NCBI RefSeq assembly: GCF_014930365.1
Contig: NZ_JABXWI010000020.1
Location: forward strand, 62,001 to 126,000
Direction: 5' to 3'
DNA length: 64,000 nt
Origin: Streptomyces caniscabiei
GTDB taxonomy: Bacteria; Actinomycetota; Actinomycetes; Streptomycetales; Streptomycetaceae
Shown: piece by piece, positions 17,737 to 25,977 of the stretch
Layout of the letters: every line of letters starts with the position of its first letter
Position numbering within the stretch: the stretch's first letter is position 1
Position numbers and translations under genes: made by a program
The notes under the pieces: generated by a model
The model's database searches: none
What the model was told of the DNA's origin: nothing
What the model saw: the letters and a program-made list of their open reading frames with translations, nothing else

Positions 17737-20498
17737 GGCGAGGCCCGCGGGCCCGGTAGCTCGGTGCCGAGCCGGTCCAGCAGGTGTCTGCGTTCGGCCA
17801 CGAAGGCCGGGTCCGCCTGGTAGTCGGAGTGGCCGAGGATCGGGGCGGGCAGGGGGTGGGCGCCGGTGCGGCCGTAGGCGAGGGGGTCGCTGAACGGCTC
17901 GGCGTCGACCTGCGGACCGTGCCGGCTCGTCAGCCGAACGGGGCCGCCGATGGGATCGGTGCGGCGGTACAGATTGCGCCAGCAGTCGACCTCGCGGTGC
18001 AGGGCGGCGAGGGGCTCGGGGCCGAAGTGGGCGGGGAACCAGCGGCCGTACAGCCGCTCCAGCGGTGAGCCGTAGGTGAGCAGTGCGACGCGGCTGCGGA
18101 CCGACGGGGTCAGCTGCCAGGCGGCGGCCGCCGCGAGGACGCTGCCCTGGGAGTGGCCGGAGAGGACGAGCCGGCCGCCGGTGGTGCGGGTCCAGGTGGC
18201 CATGCGCCAGGTCAGGTCGGGGACGGCCCGCTCGGCATAGCAGGGCGGTGCGAACGGGTGTGCGGCGCGGGGCCAGAAGGTGCCCACGTCCCAGAGGATG
18301 CCGATCGTGCGCCGCGCGGAGGCGTCCTTGTAGGCCCGTCGGCCCCAGGTGACGAACAGCAGGAAGCCCACGCCGATCAGCCAGGACCCCAGCGCCTGCG
18401 CGGTCTGGGCGGCTCCCTCGACGAAGTCGTACGAGCCCTGCGCCGCCCGCGCCGGGGTCTCCCCCGTCACCAGGGCGCCGGTGAGGGCGGCGGCACCGAG
18501 CAGCAGCGTCACGGTGGAGATGACGGCGACGATGCGGGGTGCCCGGTCGGTGAGGGCCGCCATGGCGCGCGTACGCGCGATGCGCCGCGTACGCCCGGAG
18601 TCCCGTGCCTCGCGCTCCTCGTCCCCCGGCACACCGGAATCCCCGGGCACGGCCGCTTCACACGGGCCCGGCCCTGCCACCGAGTCCGACGCTCGGCCCG
18701 GGCCCGGCGACGTCACCGGCTCCGAGGGCCCTCCCGAGCCGGACGACGCCCCGGATCCCGGCGCCCACTCCGGGCCCGATGGCCTCGTCGCGTGCGACTT
18801 TCCTTCCCGACCCGCCAGCCCCTCCCGGCCCGGCAGTCCCTCCCGGCCCGCCAATCCCTCCGAGCCCGGCAGCCCCTGCCGGCTCGGCAGTCCCTCCCCG
18901 TGCTGGTGCGGTTCCTCTCCTGTCAGGCCGTACTCCCGCTCCACCGCCTCCGTCTCCGCCCGGCGCAGCACCAGGGTGCGGCGGGTGAGCCAGCCGAGGA
19001 GCCCGAGGAGGACCAGGAGGAGGGGCGGGATGACGGAGGCCTGCCAGGTCAGGAGGACGGGCGGGCCGGCGAGGGCGTCGTCGGTGCCGCCCAGCCAGTC
19101 GGCGACCCGCTGGGCGACACCGGCGGACATCACCCCGCCGAGCGCGCAGGCGAGCATCGCGACGGCGGGGCCGGCCAGACCGTACATGGCGGTGCGTGCG
19201 TCGGGGCGGGAGCGGTGGAGGGTGTGGGCGACCACGCCGAGCGCGACCACGAGCAGGCCCTGCACCAGGGTGATCCCGCCGAAGGTCAGGTCGCCGGGGA
19301 GCCGGCCCGTCGACCTCCAGCCGGGGCGCGACCAACCCGCGTACACCACGGCCAGGACGAGCACGGCGACGGCGCAGGCGGGCAGGCGGCGGACCAGGTT
19401 CTCGTCGAGGCCCTTGTCGAGGCGGCGCTCGCTGCGGCCCCGGCGGCAGACCACCCAGACCACGGCCACCGCCAGCAGCACGAGGGCCGAGTTCAGCAGC
19501 CAGCCCAGGAGCTCCAGGAGGGCCGGTCCGCCCGCCCGGCGGTCGTGGCGGGCCGCCGAGGTGCCGACGGCCGCCGCGACGGTGAGGAACCCGGCCGCCG
19601 CGTGGGCGGCGCGGAGCCTGGCGACGAGCCGGCGGCCGTACCAGAAGCCGGGCCGGCCGAGGGCGACACGGGCCGTGTCCTCGACGTCGGGCGCGAGGCG
19701 CGGCGCGGCACCACTGCCGGATGCGCCGGGTGCATCGGGTACGCCGGGTGCCTCGGGTGTCGCCTTCGCGTCGTCGGGGCGGCCGTCGTCGCGGTCCATG
19801 GGGCGCTGGGACTCGTACTCGCTCCAGGTGCGGTGGGAGAGGTACCACAGCAGGCCGGTCAGCGCGGTGGGGACCACGGCCGCCACGGCGAGGCGGCGGC
19901 CCGGCTGGCTCCACCAGCCGCCGTCGGAGACGGCCGGGGAGAGGAAACCGAGCCAGGTGTGCGCCTGCGCGCACGCGCGTGCGCCGGCGCACTGCCAGGC
20001 GGTCAGGTCGAGCGCGACCTCACAGGCCGCCGCGACGAGCAGCACGGTCAGGGTCAGTCCGGCCAGGCGGACGAGGAGTCCGTAGAGACGTACCGTGCCG
20101 CGGCGACCGCGGGCGGTGGGACGCATCCAGTGCGCGAGGTTGACGACCATGAACGGCAGCAGCAACAGCCACAGGGCACGCGAGCTGTTCCCGGAGGTGA
20201 GGTTGCACCAGACGTAGGCCTCGGGGACGGGCTTGCCCCGGTAGTCGGCGGGACGTGTCTCCGCGTCGGCGTCGTCGATGCGCCGGAAGACCGCGGCGGT
20301 GTCGTCGCCGGTGACACGGACCGTGCGCGGATCGTCGAGCATGCGTTCGGGGGTGGTGCCGCCGACGCCGTGGACCAGCAGTTCGAGGGCGGGCGCGTCG
20401 GTCGTGGAACGGCCGGAATCAGGGGGCGGGCCGCCGTCGCGCGGCGCCGGCTGTTCCCTGGGTTCCGTATGTGCCGTATGTTCCCTCGCACGATCCAC
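17733..20498 (-). CDS. Large membrane protein with split alpha/beta-hydrolase features
   Basis: 921 residues. The N-terminus has LELLVHGVGGTTPERML, an oxyanion-type strand of alpha/beta hydrolases. Eight or more helices follow. The C-terminal 200 residues hold the lipase-like nucleophile elbow SGHSQGSV and a candidate His (LGHSDYQ). So a membrane block appears inserted into a hydrolase fold, with active-site parts at both ends. Residues about 530-640 are a disordered Gly/Pro/Ser/Glu-rich linker with six-residue repeats. The substrate is unknown. The start is GTG at 20498. Confidence 0.75.
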   Translation of the reverse strand: MDRAREHTAHTEPREQPAPRDGGPPPDSGRSTTDAPALELLVHGVGGTTPERMLDDPRTVRVTGDDTAAVFRRIDDADAETRPADYRGKPVPEAYVWCNLTSGNSSRALWLLLLPFMVVNLAHWMRPTARGRRGTVRLYGLLVRLAGLTLTVLLVAAACEVALDLTAWQCAGARACAQAHTWLGFLSPAVSDGGWWSQPGRRLAVAAVVPTALTGLLWYLSHRTWSEYESQRPMDRDDGRPDDAKATPEAPGVPDAPGASGSGAAPRLAPDVEDTARVALGRPGFWYGRRLVARLRAAHAAAGFLTVAAAVGTSAARHDRRAGGPALLELLGWLLNSALVLLAVAVVWVVCRRGRSERRLDKGLDENLVRRLPACAVAVLVLAVVYAGWSRPGWRSTGRLPGDLTFGGITLVQGLLVVALGVVAHTLHRSRPDARTAMYGLAGPAVAMLACALGGVMSAGVAQRVADWLGGTDDALAGPPVLLTWQASVIPPLLLVLLGLLGWLTRRTLVLRRAETEAVEREYGLTGEEPHQHGEGLPSRQGLPGSEGLAGREGLPGREGLAGREGKSHATRPSGPEWAPGSGASSGSGGPSEPVTSPGPGRASDSVAGPGPCEAAVPGDSGVPGDEEREARDSGRTRRIARTRAMAALTDRAPRIVAVISTVTLLLGAAALTGALVTGETPARAAQGSYDFVEGAAQTAQALGSWLIGVGFLLFVTWGRRAYKDASARRTIGILWDVGTFWPRAAHPFAPPCYAERAVPDLTWRMATWTRTTGGRLVLSGHSQGSVLAAAAAWQLTPSVRSRVALLTYGSPLERLYGRWFPAHFGPEPLAALHREVDCWRNLYRRTDPIGGPVRLTSRHGPQVDAEPFSDPLAYGRTGAHPLPAPILGHSDYQADPAFVAERRHLLDRLGTELPGPRASP
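18808..18897. repeat. 18-bp imperfect tandem repeats coding GL(P/A)GRE
   Basis: About five 18-bp units (cggcagtccctcccggcc type) encode repeated GLPGRE/GLAGRE hexapeptides in the cytosolic-looking linker of the hydrolase-like membrane protein. The periodicity is in frame. Confidence 0.8.
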
Positions 20499-20790
20499 TG
20501 TTCCGCTTCCCCCGAGACGCTCCGCAAGTCAGATGTGATGCGCAGGCAGAGATGATCGCCCCTGATCGGACGTCATACACCTGTGATCACCGAATCTCCC
20601 CGATCCATGTGATAGTGGCGGGCGCGAGGAACGGAGCGTGACGTGCGCGCGACTGTGCGGGGAATGGCGTCGCCGGTGGCGTGGCGTGCGAATATGGGTC
20701 GTCCCCGGGACCGGGGACGGGGGAATGTCCATGTCGGAGGGGGTAGGGAAGGCGTGTCGGGCGTGATGGGGCGAGAGGACCGGAGCGAGC

Positions 20791-21624
20791 GTGAGTGAGA
20801 ACCAGAACCTCCTCGCGGAGCAGCGCCGAGCCCTGATCCTCGACGAGGTACGACGACGGGGCGGGGTCCGGGTCAACGAGCTGACACGCAAACTCGGTGT
20901 GTCGGACATGACCGTGCGTCGCGATCTGGACGCGCTGGCCCGGCAGGGCGCGGTGGAGAAGGTGCACGGCGGCGCGGTGCCGGTGGCCGAGGCGAGCACG
21001 CACGAGCCGGGTTTCGAGGCGAAGTCCGGGCTGGAGCTGACCGCCAAGGAGGACATCGCGCGGGCGGCGGCCGAGCTGGTGGCGCCGGGCTCGGCGATCG
21101 CGCTGTCGGGCGGTACGACGACGTACGCGCTGGCGCACCGTCTCGTGGACGTGCCGGATCTGACCGTGGTCACCAACTCGGTGCGGGTCGCCGACGTCTT
21201 CCATGCCGCTCAGCGCACGACGGGCCCCCGGCAGGGTGCGGCGACCGTCGTGCTCACCGGTGGGGTGCGGACGCCGTCCGACTCGCTGGTGGGGCCGGTG
21301 GCCGACCAGGCGATCGCGGCGCTCCACTTCGATGTGCTCTTCCTGGGTGTGCACGGGATATCGGTCGAGGCGGGCCTGTCGACGCCGAACCTGGCGGAGG
21401 CCGAGACGAACCGGCGCCTCGTGCAGTCGGCGCGACGGGTCGTGGTGGTGGCCGACCACACCAAGTGGGGGACGGTGGGCCTGAGTTCGTTCGCCGCGCT
21501 GGAGCAGGTGGACACGTTGGTGACCGACGCGGGGTTGCCCGCGCAGGCGCGGGCGGAGATCTCCGAGCATCTGCGACGGTTGGTGGTGGCGGGGGAAGAC
21601 TTCGACGACGGCTCGGACGACTGA
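20791..21624 (+). CDS. DeoR/GlpR-family transcriptional regulator
   Basis: 277 residues. The N-terminal winged helix reads RRALILDEVRRRGGVRVNEL and SDMTVRRDLDAL, with the signature KVHGGAV. The C-terminal DeoR sensor domain carries LSGGTTTYALA, VVLTGG and the metabolite-binding end (ADHTKWG). Family members usually sense phosphorylated sugars. No sugar operon is adjacent, so the regulon is probably elsewhere. The start is GTG at 20791 with GGAG 6 nt upstream. Confidence 0.92.
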   Translation: MSENQNLLAEQRRALILDEVRRRGGVRVNELTRKLGVSDMTVRRDLDALARQGAVEKVHGGAVPVAEASTHEPGFEAKSGLELTAKEDIARAAAELVAPGSAIALSGGTTTYALAHRLVDVPDLTVVTNSVRVADVFHAAQRTTGPRQGAATVVLTGGVRTPSDSLVGPVADQAIAALHFDVLFLGVHGISVEAGLSTPNLAEAETNRRLVQSARRVVVVADHTKWGTVGLSSFAALEQVDTLVTDAGLPAQARAEISEHLRRLVVAGEDFDDGSDD

Positions 21625-21707
21625 GCGCGTTGTGTGCGGGGACGGCTTTCGGCTGCGGGTTGATGGTGGCTGGTCGCGCCCACGCGGCGGAGCCGCATAG
21701 CGACACA

Positions 21708-21738
21708 GCCCCGCGCCCCTGAAGGGGCGCTGCGGGGC
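21708..21738. terminator. Bidirectional terminator hairpin
   Basis: A GC-rich stem (GCCCCGCGCCCC paired with GGGGCGC and GCGGGGC, with a small bulge and a TGAA loop) sits between the convergent deoR-type and cds1-like genes. It is the common streptomycete terminator type that recurs at 57344. Confidence 0.75.
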
Positions 21739-21758
21739 CCAGCGGTGGGAACGCGCTC

Positions 21759-22883
21759 TCAGTCCGTCCACTCGCCCGTCGTCAGGAGCCTCTCGATCGC
21801 CGTCGCGTACGGCTCGATGGCCAGGCCCTGCCGGCTCAGCCACTCGTCCGAGTAGTACTTGTCGAGGTAGCGGTCGCCCGGGTCGCACAGGAGGGTGACC
21901 ACGCTGCCCTGGCGTCCCTCGGCGACCATCTCGGCAACGATCTTGAGGGCGCTCCACAGGCCCGTGCCGGTGGAGCCGCCGGCCTTGCGGCCGATCGCGT
22001 TCTCCAGGGCTCTGACGGCGGCGACGCTGGCGGCGTCCGGGACCTTCATCATCCGGTCGACGGCCCCGGGGACGAAGCTGGGCTCCATACGGGGCCGGCC
22101 GATGCCCTCGATACGGGAGCCGCAGTCGCAGGTGACGTCGGGGTCGCCGGTGGTCCAGCCCTCGAAGAAGCAGGAGTTCTCCGGGTCGGCGACACAGATA
22201 CGGGTGTCGTACTGCATGTAGTGGACGTAGCGGGCGATGGTCGCGGAGGTGCCGCCGGTGCCGGCGGTGGCGACGATCCAGGCCGGCTCGGGGAAGCGCT
22301 CCAGGCGGAGTTGGCGGAAGACGGACTCGGCGATGTTGTTGTTGCCGCGCCAGTCCGTGGCCCGCTCGGCGTAGGTGAACTGGTCCATGTAGTGGCCGCC
22401 GGTCTCCACCGCGAGCCGGGCCGACTCCTCGTACATCTTCCGTGAGTCGTCGACGAAGTGGCAGCTGCCGCCGTGGAACTCGATCAGGCGGATCTTCTCG
22501 GCGCTGGTCGTGCGGGGCATGACGGCGATGAAGGGGACGCCGATCAGCTTGGCGAAGTACGCCTCGGAGACGGCCGTGGAGCCACTGGAGGCCTCGATGA
22601 CGGGGCGGTCCGGCCGGATCCAGCCGTTGCACAGGCCGTAGAGGAAGAGGGAGCGGGCCAGACGGTGCTTCAGGCTGCCGGTGGGATGGGTCGACTCGTC
22701 CTTCAGGTACAGGTCGATGCCCCAACTCTCGGGCAGCGGGAAGCGCAGCAGGTGGGTGTCCGCGGAGCGGTTGGCGTCGGCCTGGACCTTGCGCACGGCT
22801 TCCTTGAGCCAGCCGCGGTACTCGGTGTCGCTGTGATCGACGTCGAGGGTGGCGCCAGGACGGGTGGGGCGGGCGGTGCTCAC
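21759..22883 (-). CDS. PLP-dependent cysteine synthase-family enzyme (Cds1-like desulfhydrase)
   Basis: 374 residues of fold-type II PLP enzyme. The lysine sits in HPTGSLKHRLA, the substrate loop is EASSGSTAVSEA, and the phosphate-binding glycines are in ATAGTGGTSA. A cysteine-rich insert (GDPDVTCDCGSRIEGIG) is typical of the actinobacterial Cds1 group. Mycobacterial Cds1 degrades cysteine to H2S, ammonia and pyruvate; that this homologue does the same is inference. The GTG at 22883 is preceded by GAGGAG at a spacing of 7, better than the ATG at 22901. Confidence 0.85.
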   Translation of the reverse strand: MSTARPTRPGATLDVDHSDTEYRGWLKEAVRKVQADANRSADTHLLRFPLPESWGIDLYLKDESTHPTGSLKHRLARSLFLYGLCNGWIRPDRPVIEASSGSTAVSEAYFAKLIGVPFIAVMPRTTSAEKIRLIEFHGGSCHFVDDSRKMYEESARLAVETGGHYMDQFTYAERATDWRGNNNIAESVFRQLRLERFPEPAWIVATAGTGGTSATIARYVHYMQYDTRICVADPENSCFFEGWTTGDPDVTCDCGSRIEGIGRPRMEPSFVPGAVDRMMKVPDAASVAAVRALENAIGRKAGGSTGTGLWSALKIVAEMVAEGRQGSVVTLLCDPGDRYLDKYYSDEWLSRQGLAIEPYATAIERLLTTGEWTD

Positions 22884-23239
22884 GGCGTGCTCCTCACGCA
22901 TCGCGCCGACGGCGGATCGCGGCGTCGGACGTCCCGATGATAGACACCTTCCGCACGCTTCTCACCTGCATAAACATGCCTTTGGGCCCCTCAAAGACTC
23001 TCCTGTGGCGAGGATGCGCGGGGCGCATGGGGGGCGCATGCCGCGCATGCGCCGGAACCCCGCCCCCGGTCCACCGTGCGCACTGGTGCTCGACGCGGGG
23101 GACGGGCAGACTTCACCGCACGGGCCGAGTCGACACCGCCGGGGCCGTCCAGGGGAAGGCGACCTCGGGCACACTGGATCACGGTCCGCGACGGATCAGA
23201 CGACAGGGCACAGCCGAAGCGCACTAGGGGGCGGGGTAC
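22884..23239. other. Divergent intergenic region
   Basis: No gene seen. It separates the Cds1-like gene from the small hypothetical gene. It contains an AT-richer patch (22937-22990) and clustered GCGCATG words at 23017-23055, possibly regulatory. Confidence 0.5.
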
Positions 23240-23563
23240 ATGGCCGAGCCGGAGTTCACGGCCACGGGCGTGCGGATCGGGAAGAGGTTGCGGCAGCTCA
23301 CCCGGGCGGGGCAGGTCCGGATCGAGGACGGCCGCCTGCAGTTGCTCACCAGCTATGGCAGCGAGATCGACAGCGCGCCGGTCCAGGCGGTCCGGGCCTC
23401 CAGGCCCTGGTTCGCCAACGAGGACCGGGCGTTGGCCGACGTCAACGGCACCCGCTACACGCTCACACTGAACGAGCACGACCCCGCTCCGGGGAAGCCC
23501 GGTCCACCCTCCGCGCGCCGGTTCATAGAGGCGGTGCGCAGGGCGGCCGGTCGCGGCGGCTGA
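23240..23563 (+). CDS. Conserved small hypothetical protein
   Basis: 107 residues, soluble and mixed alpha/beta by composition. It has no signal peptide or membrane helix. I do not recognise a domain. Coding is supported by a strong GGGGCGGGG ribosome site just before the ATG and typical third-position GC bias. It precedes the anti-sigma-type ATPase gene by 273 bp and has no obvious functional link to it. Confidence 0.65.
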   Translation: MAEPEFTATGVRIGKRLRQLTRAGQVRIEDGRLQLLTSYGSEIDSAPVQAVRASRPWFANEDRALADVNGTRYTLTLNEHDPAPGKPGPPSARRFIEAVRRAAGRGG

Positions 23564-23595
23564 CGAATCGCGAGTTGCGGGACCGGGCCCCCTGG

Positions 23596-23621
23596 GTCAC
23601 TCTGGTCTCACGTCACTCTGG
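23596..23621 (+). repeat. Two direct repeats GTCACTCTGG upstream of the ATPase gene
   Basis: The decamer occurs at 23596-23605 and 23612-23621 (16-bp period), just before a GATAAC -10-like box at 23632-23637. This may be an activator or alternative-sigma target for the ATPase gene. Confidence 0.4.
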
Positions 23622-23836
23622 GTTTACCGGCGATAACGCTGCGAACCAGCCCGCCGGCCACGTCAGCGGGCGGCGGTCGCCGACAGCCACCCCACGAGCA
23701 GGCGGCGGCTCCGGCCTCCGCCCACAGGCGGCAGTCGTAGGCGGCCGCACCACAGCAGGCGGCGTTTTTCGCCCAGCCACCTCGCTGGATCCGTACTCCG
23801 ATCTTCTTCCGGACTCAACTTCGGGGAGTCGCAGCC

Positions 23837-24370
23837 GTGATCAGCCAGCAAAGCAGGCACTGCACGGTGGAGCTCCAAGCCCTGCCGTCGCGGATCGGCC
23901 AGGTCCGCAGAATCGTATCTGCGCAATTGCGCTACTGGCATCTGGATCCGTTGATAGAGCGGGCCGCACTCGGGGTGACCGAGCTGCTGTCCAACGTCCA
24001 CCGGCACGCGGAACCGGACAAGATGTGCACCGTGGAGATGGAGTTGCTCCTCGGCCGGCTCACGGTCTCGGTGCACGACCACGACCCCCGTCTCCCGGTC
24101 GTCCAGGACGCGGACCCGTTCGCCACCTGCGGCCGAGGGCTCGCGATGGTCGCCGCGGTCAGCGAGAGCTGGGGTGTGCGGCCGCACGGCGAGACCGGGA
24201 AGGTCGTGTGGTTCACCCTGCCCGCCTCCTCGGCCGCGGTGCCGAAGATCTCGCCGTACGACACCGGCCTGACGCTCGAAACCGCACAGCCGTACGACAC
24301 CGGACGCAGGCCCGCCGTGCGCGGGCGCAGGTCCGAACACGCTCCCGCCCGGTCCGCCGTCGCAGGCTGA
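23837..24370 (+). CDS. Anti-sigma-factor-type ATP-binding protein (HATPase_c)
   Basis: 177 residues. The GHKL ATPase boxes are visible: the N-box in ALGVTELLSNVHRHA and a shortened G-box in CGRGLAMVAAVS. This family contains RsbW/SpoIIAB-like serine kinases that act as anti-sigma factors by phosphorylating anti-anti-sigma partners. Streptomycetes carry dozens, and the partner sigma factor is not in the window. The tail after residue 135 is basic and low-complexity, with a repeated PYDTG motif. The GTG start has GGGGAG about 8 nt upstream. Confidence 0.88.
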   Translation: MISQQSRHCTVELQALPSRIGQVRRIVSAQLRYWHLDPLIERAALGVTELLSNVHRHAEPDKMCTVEMELLLGRLTVSVHDHDPRLPVVQDADPFATCGRGLAMVAAVSESWGVRPHGETGKVVWFTLPASSAAVPKISPYDTGLTLETAQPYDTGRRPAVRGRRSEHAPARSAVAG

Positions 24371-24414
24371 CCGGGCGGTGACCCTCCCACCGGGCCCGCC
24401 CCGGACGAACGGGG

Positions 24415-25887
24415 TCAGCCCACCGAGATGTCCACCGGCGGCCGCAGCTTCGCAGCCGCCGCCAGGGCCTCGTGCACGGGGTGGGCGGCGAAGGACGCCA
24501 ACAGCTCCCGGTCGGCCGGGCGTTCGGCGGCCGGGTAGGCGATCTGCTCGTACGCGGCCTGGAAACGGGGGCCCCAACGGCGGGCGCCGAGGCGTGCCGT
24601 GCGGGAGCAGTTGTCGACCATGTACGCCACGTCCCGGGCGTGCATATAGGGCAGCAGGGAGTCGACGGCCTCGATGACGGACTCGTTGACGATCTCCGAC
24701 CAGGGGTGGCCGCGCTCGACGAACTCGTCGATCTGCGCGGTCATGGTGGCGACGAAGACTCCCGCCGCGAACGGGTCGACGGGCAGGTCGCGGTCGCCCC
24801 GGCGGGCGTGCGCACGGGCGCTGACCGACCACATCGGCGAGCCGCCGATGCCGCTCATCGGGCGCGCGCCGAGCCGGCGTTCGGCCAGGACGACGCTGCG
24901 CAGTTCGGTGCCGTCGGCGACCTCGTCGTAGATCTCCGCGACGATCTCACGGGCGGGTGCGTAGGTGGCCGTGAAGGCGCGGTCGAAGACGTCCCGCCCC
25001 GCCGCGTCGAGTTCCTCGCGGACCGCGCGGAGTCCGGCGCGGGAGACGGTGCGGGCGATCGGGCCGGTGATGTTCTCGCAGGACCGCTCGTACGCGGTCA
25101 CCTCGTCGTCACCGGCGAGGCGGCGGCGGGTGTGGAGGCTCTCGACGATGCCGTGGACCGCGCCGAGCAGGATGGCGCGCTCGCCGACGATGTCGGAGAG
25201 GTACTCGCCACGCAGAGTGGTGCGGAAGGTGTACGGGGAGCCGAGGGCGACCGACCAGGCGAGGGCGCGGTCGGTCGCACGGCCGTCGGGGTCGGCGTGG
25301 ACGGCGTAACTGCTGTTGATCCCGGCGCCGTTGATCTCGGCGCCCTGTTCGTAGAGGCGGCGGACCGAGTCGCCCATCCCCTTCGGGCAGACGGCGATCA
25401 CACCGTGGCCGGGCGGGAAGTCGCCGCCGGTCTCCCGGAGATGGCCGAGGAGGAAGCCGTGGGAGAGACCGATGGTGGCGCCGGGCTTCAGGGCGGCGAA
25501 GATCTCCCGGTGGTGGGCGGCGAGGGCCGCGTCGGCGATCAGGAGGATGACGAGGTCGCTCTCGGCGGTGACGGCGAGCCAGTCGCCGAGGGTGCCGTCC
25601 GCCTCGGTGAAGCCGTGGGCGCGGGCGTCGGCGGCCGAGGCGGAGCCGGGGCGCAGTCCGACGGCGACCGTGATGCCGGTGCCGGCGAGGGAGTCGCGCA
25701 GGTTGCGGGCCTGGGCCCGGCCCTGCGGTCCCCAGCCGACGACCCCGATGCGACGCACCCCGGCGAAGGCCTCGGGGAGCAGCGGGAAGAGATGGCGGCC
25801 GCCGCGCAGGACGGTCTCGGTGCCGCCGGGCATGTCCAGGGGTTCGAGGGCGAAGACGGTGGAGGCGGCCGTGGAAGTGGTGGTCAT
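24415..25887 (-). CDS. ilvC: Plant-like class II ketol-acid reductoisomerase
   Basis: 490 residues, the long (class II) form; the usual actinobacterial enzyme is about 330-340. The NADP-binding motif is GWGPQG (51-56). All known catalytic residues of the spinach enzyme have counterparts: His143, Lys169 (in CPKGMG), Asp232, Glu236, Glu402, Glu406 and Ser428. The spacing also matches plants, except for a seven-residue deletion between Glu236 and Glu402. Segments such as LSHGFLLGHL, QGAEINGAGINSS and FMVDNCSxTARLG-like stretches are closer to plant chloroplast enzymes than to E. coli IlvC. It converts acetolactate to dihydroxyisovalerate. No ribosome site precedes the ATG; a leaderless promoter fits. 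Confidence 0.92.
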   Translation of the reverse strand: MTTTSTAASTVFALEPLDMPGGTETVLRGGRHLFPLLPEAFAGVRRIGVVGWGPQGRAQARNLRDSLAGTGITVAVGLRPGSASAADARAHGFTEADGTLGDWLAVTAESDLVILLIADAALAAHHREIFAALKPGATIGLSHGFLLGHLRETGGDFPPGHGVIAVCPKGMGDSVRRLYEQGAEINGAGINSSYAVHADPDGRATDRALAWSVALGSPYTFRTTLRGEYLSDIVGERAILLGAVHGIVESLHTRRRLAGDDEVTAYERSCENITGPIARTVSRAGLRAVREELDAAGRDVFDRAFTATYAPAREIVAEIYDEVADGTELRSVVLAERRLGARPMSGIGGSPMWSVSARAHARRGDRDLPVDPFAAGVFVATMTAQIDEFVERGHPWSEIVNESVIEAVDSLLPYMHARDVAYMVDNCSRTARLGARRWGPRFQAAYEQIAYPAAERPADRELLASFAAHPVHEALAAAAKLRPPVDISVG

Positions 25888-25930
25888 GGAGGAGTTGTAG
25901 GGTCCGGGCGAGCGTTGCGACAAGCGCAAC
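25888..25930 (-). promoter_or_regulatory. Leaderless ilvC promoter overlapped by an IlvY-type operator
   Basis: On the minus strand, -35 TTGTCG (25923-25918), an 18-bp spacer and -10 TACAAC (25899-25894) lie 6 nt before the ATG. The palindrome GTTGCG-ACAAG-CGCAAC (25914-25930) covers the -35 box and fits both the LysR T-N11-A rule and a TTGC-N7-GCAA IlvY-like site. A second pair of TTGCA words at 25933-25950 may be a further half-site region. Confidence 0.7.
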
Positions 25931-25977
25931 CTTTGCAGCGGAGCGTTGCAGGAGCAGAAAGGCCCTGGTGGGCGACC

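Noticed and set aside
18153..20555. 800-residue plus-strand frame
   Set aside because: Shadow of the membrane hydrolase gene on the minus strand; no family similarity and abnormal composition.
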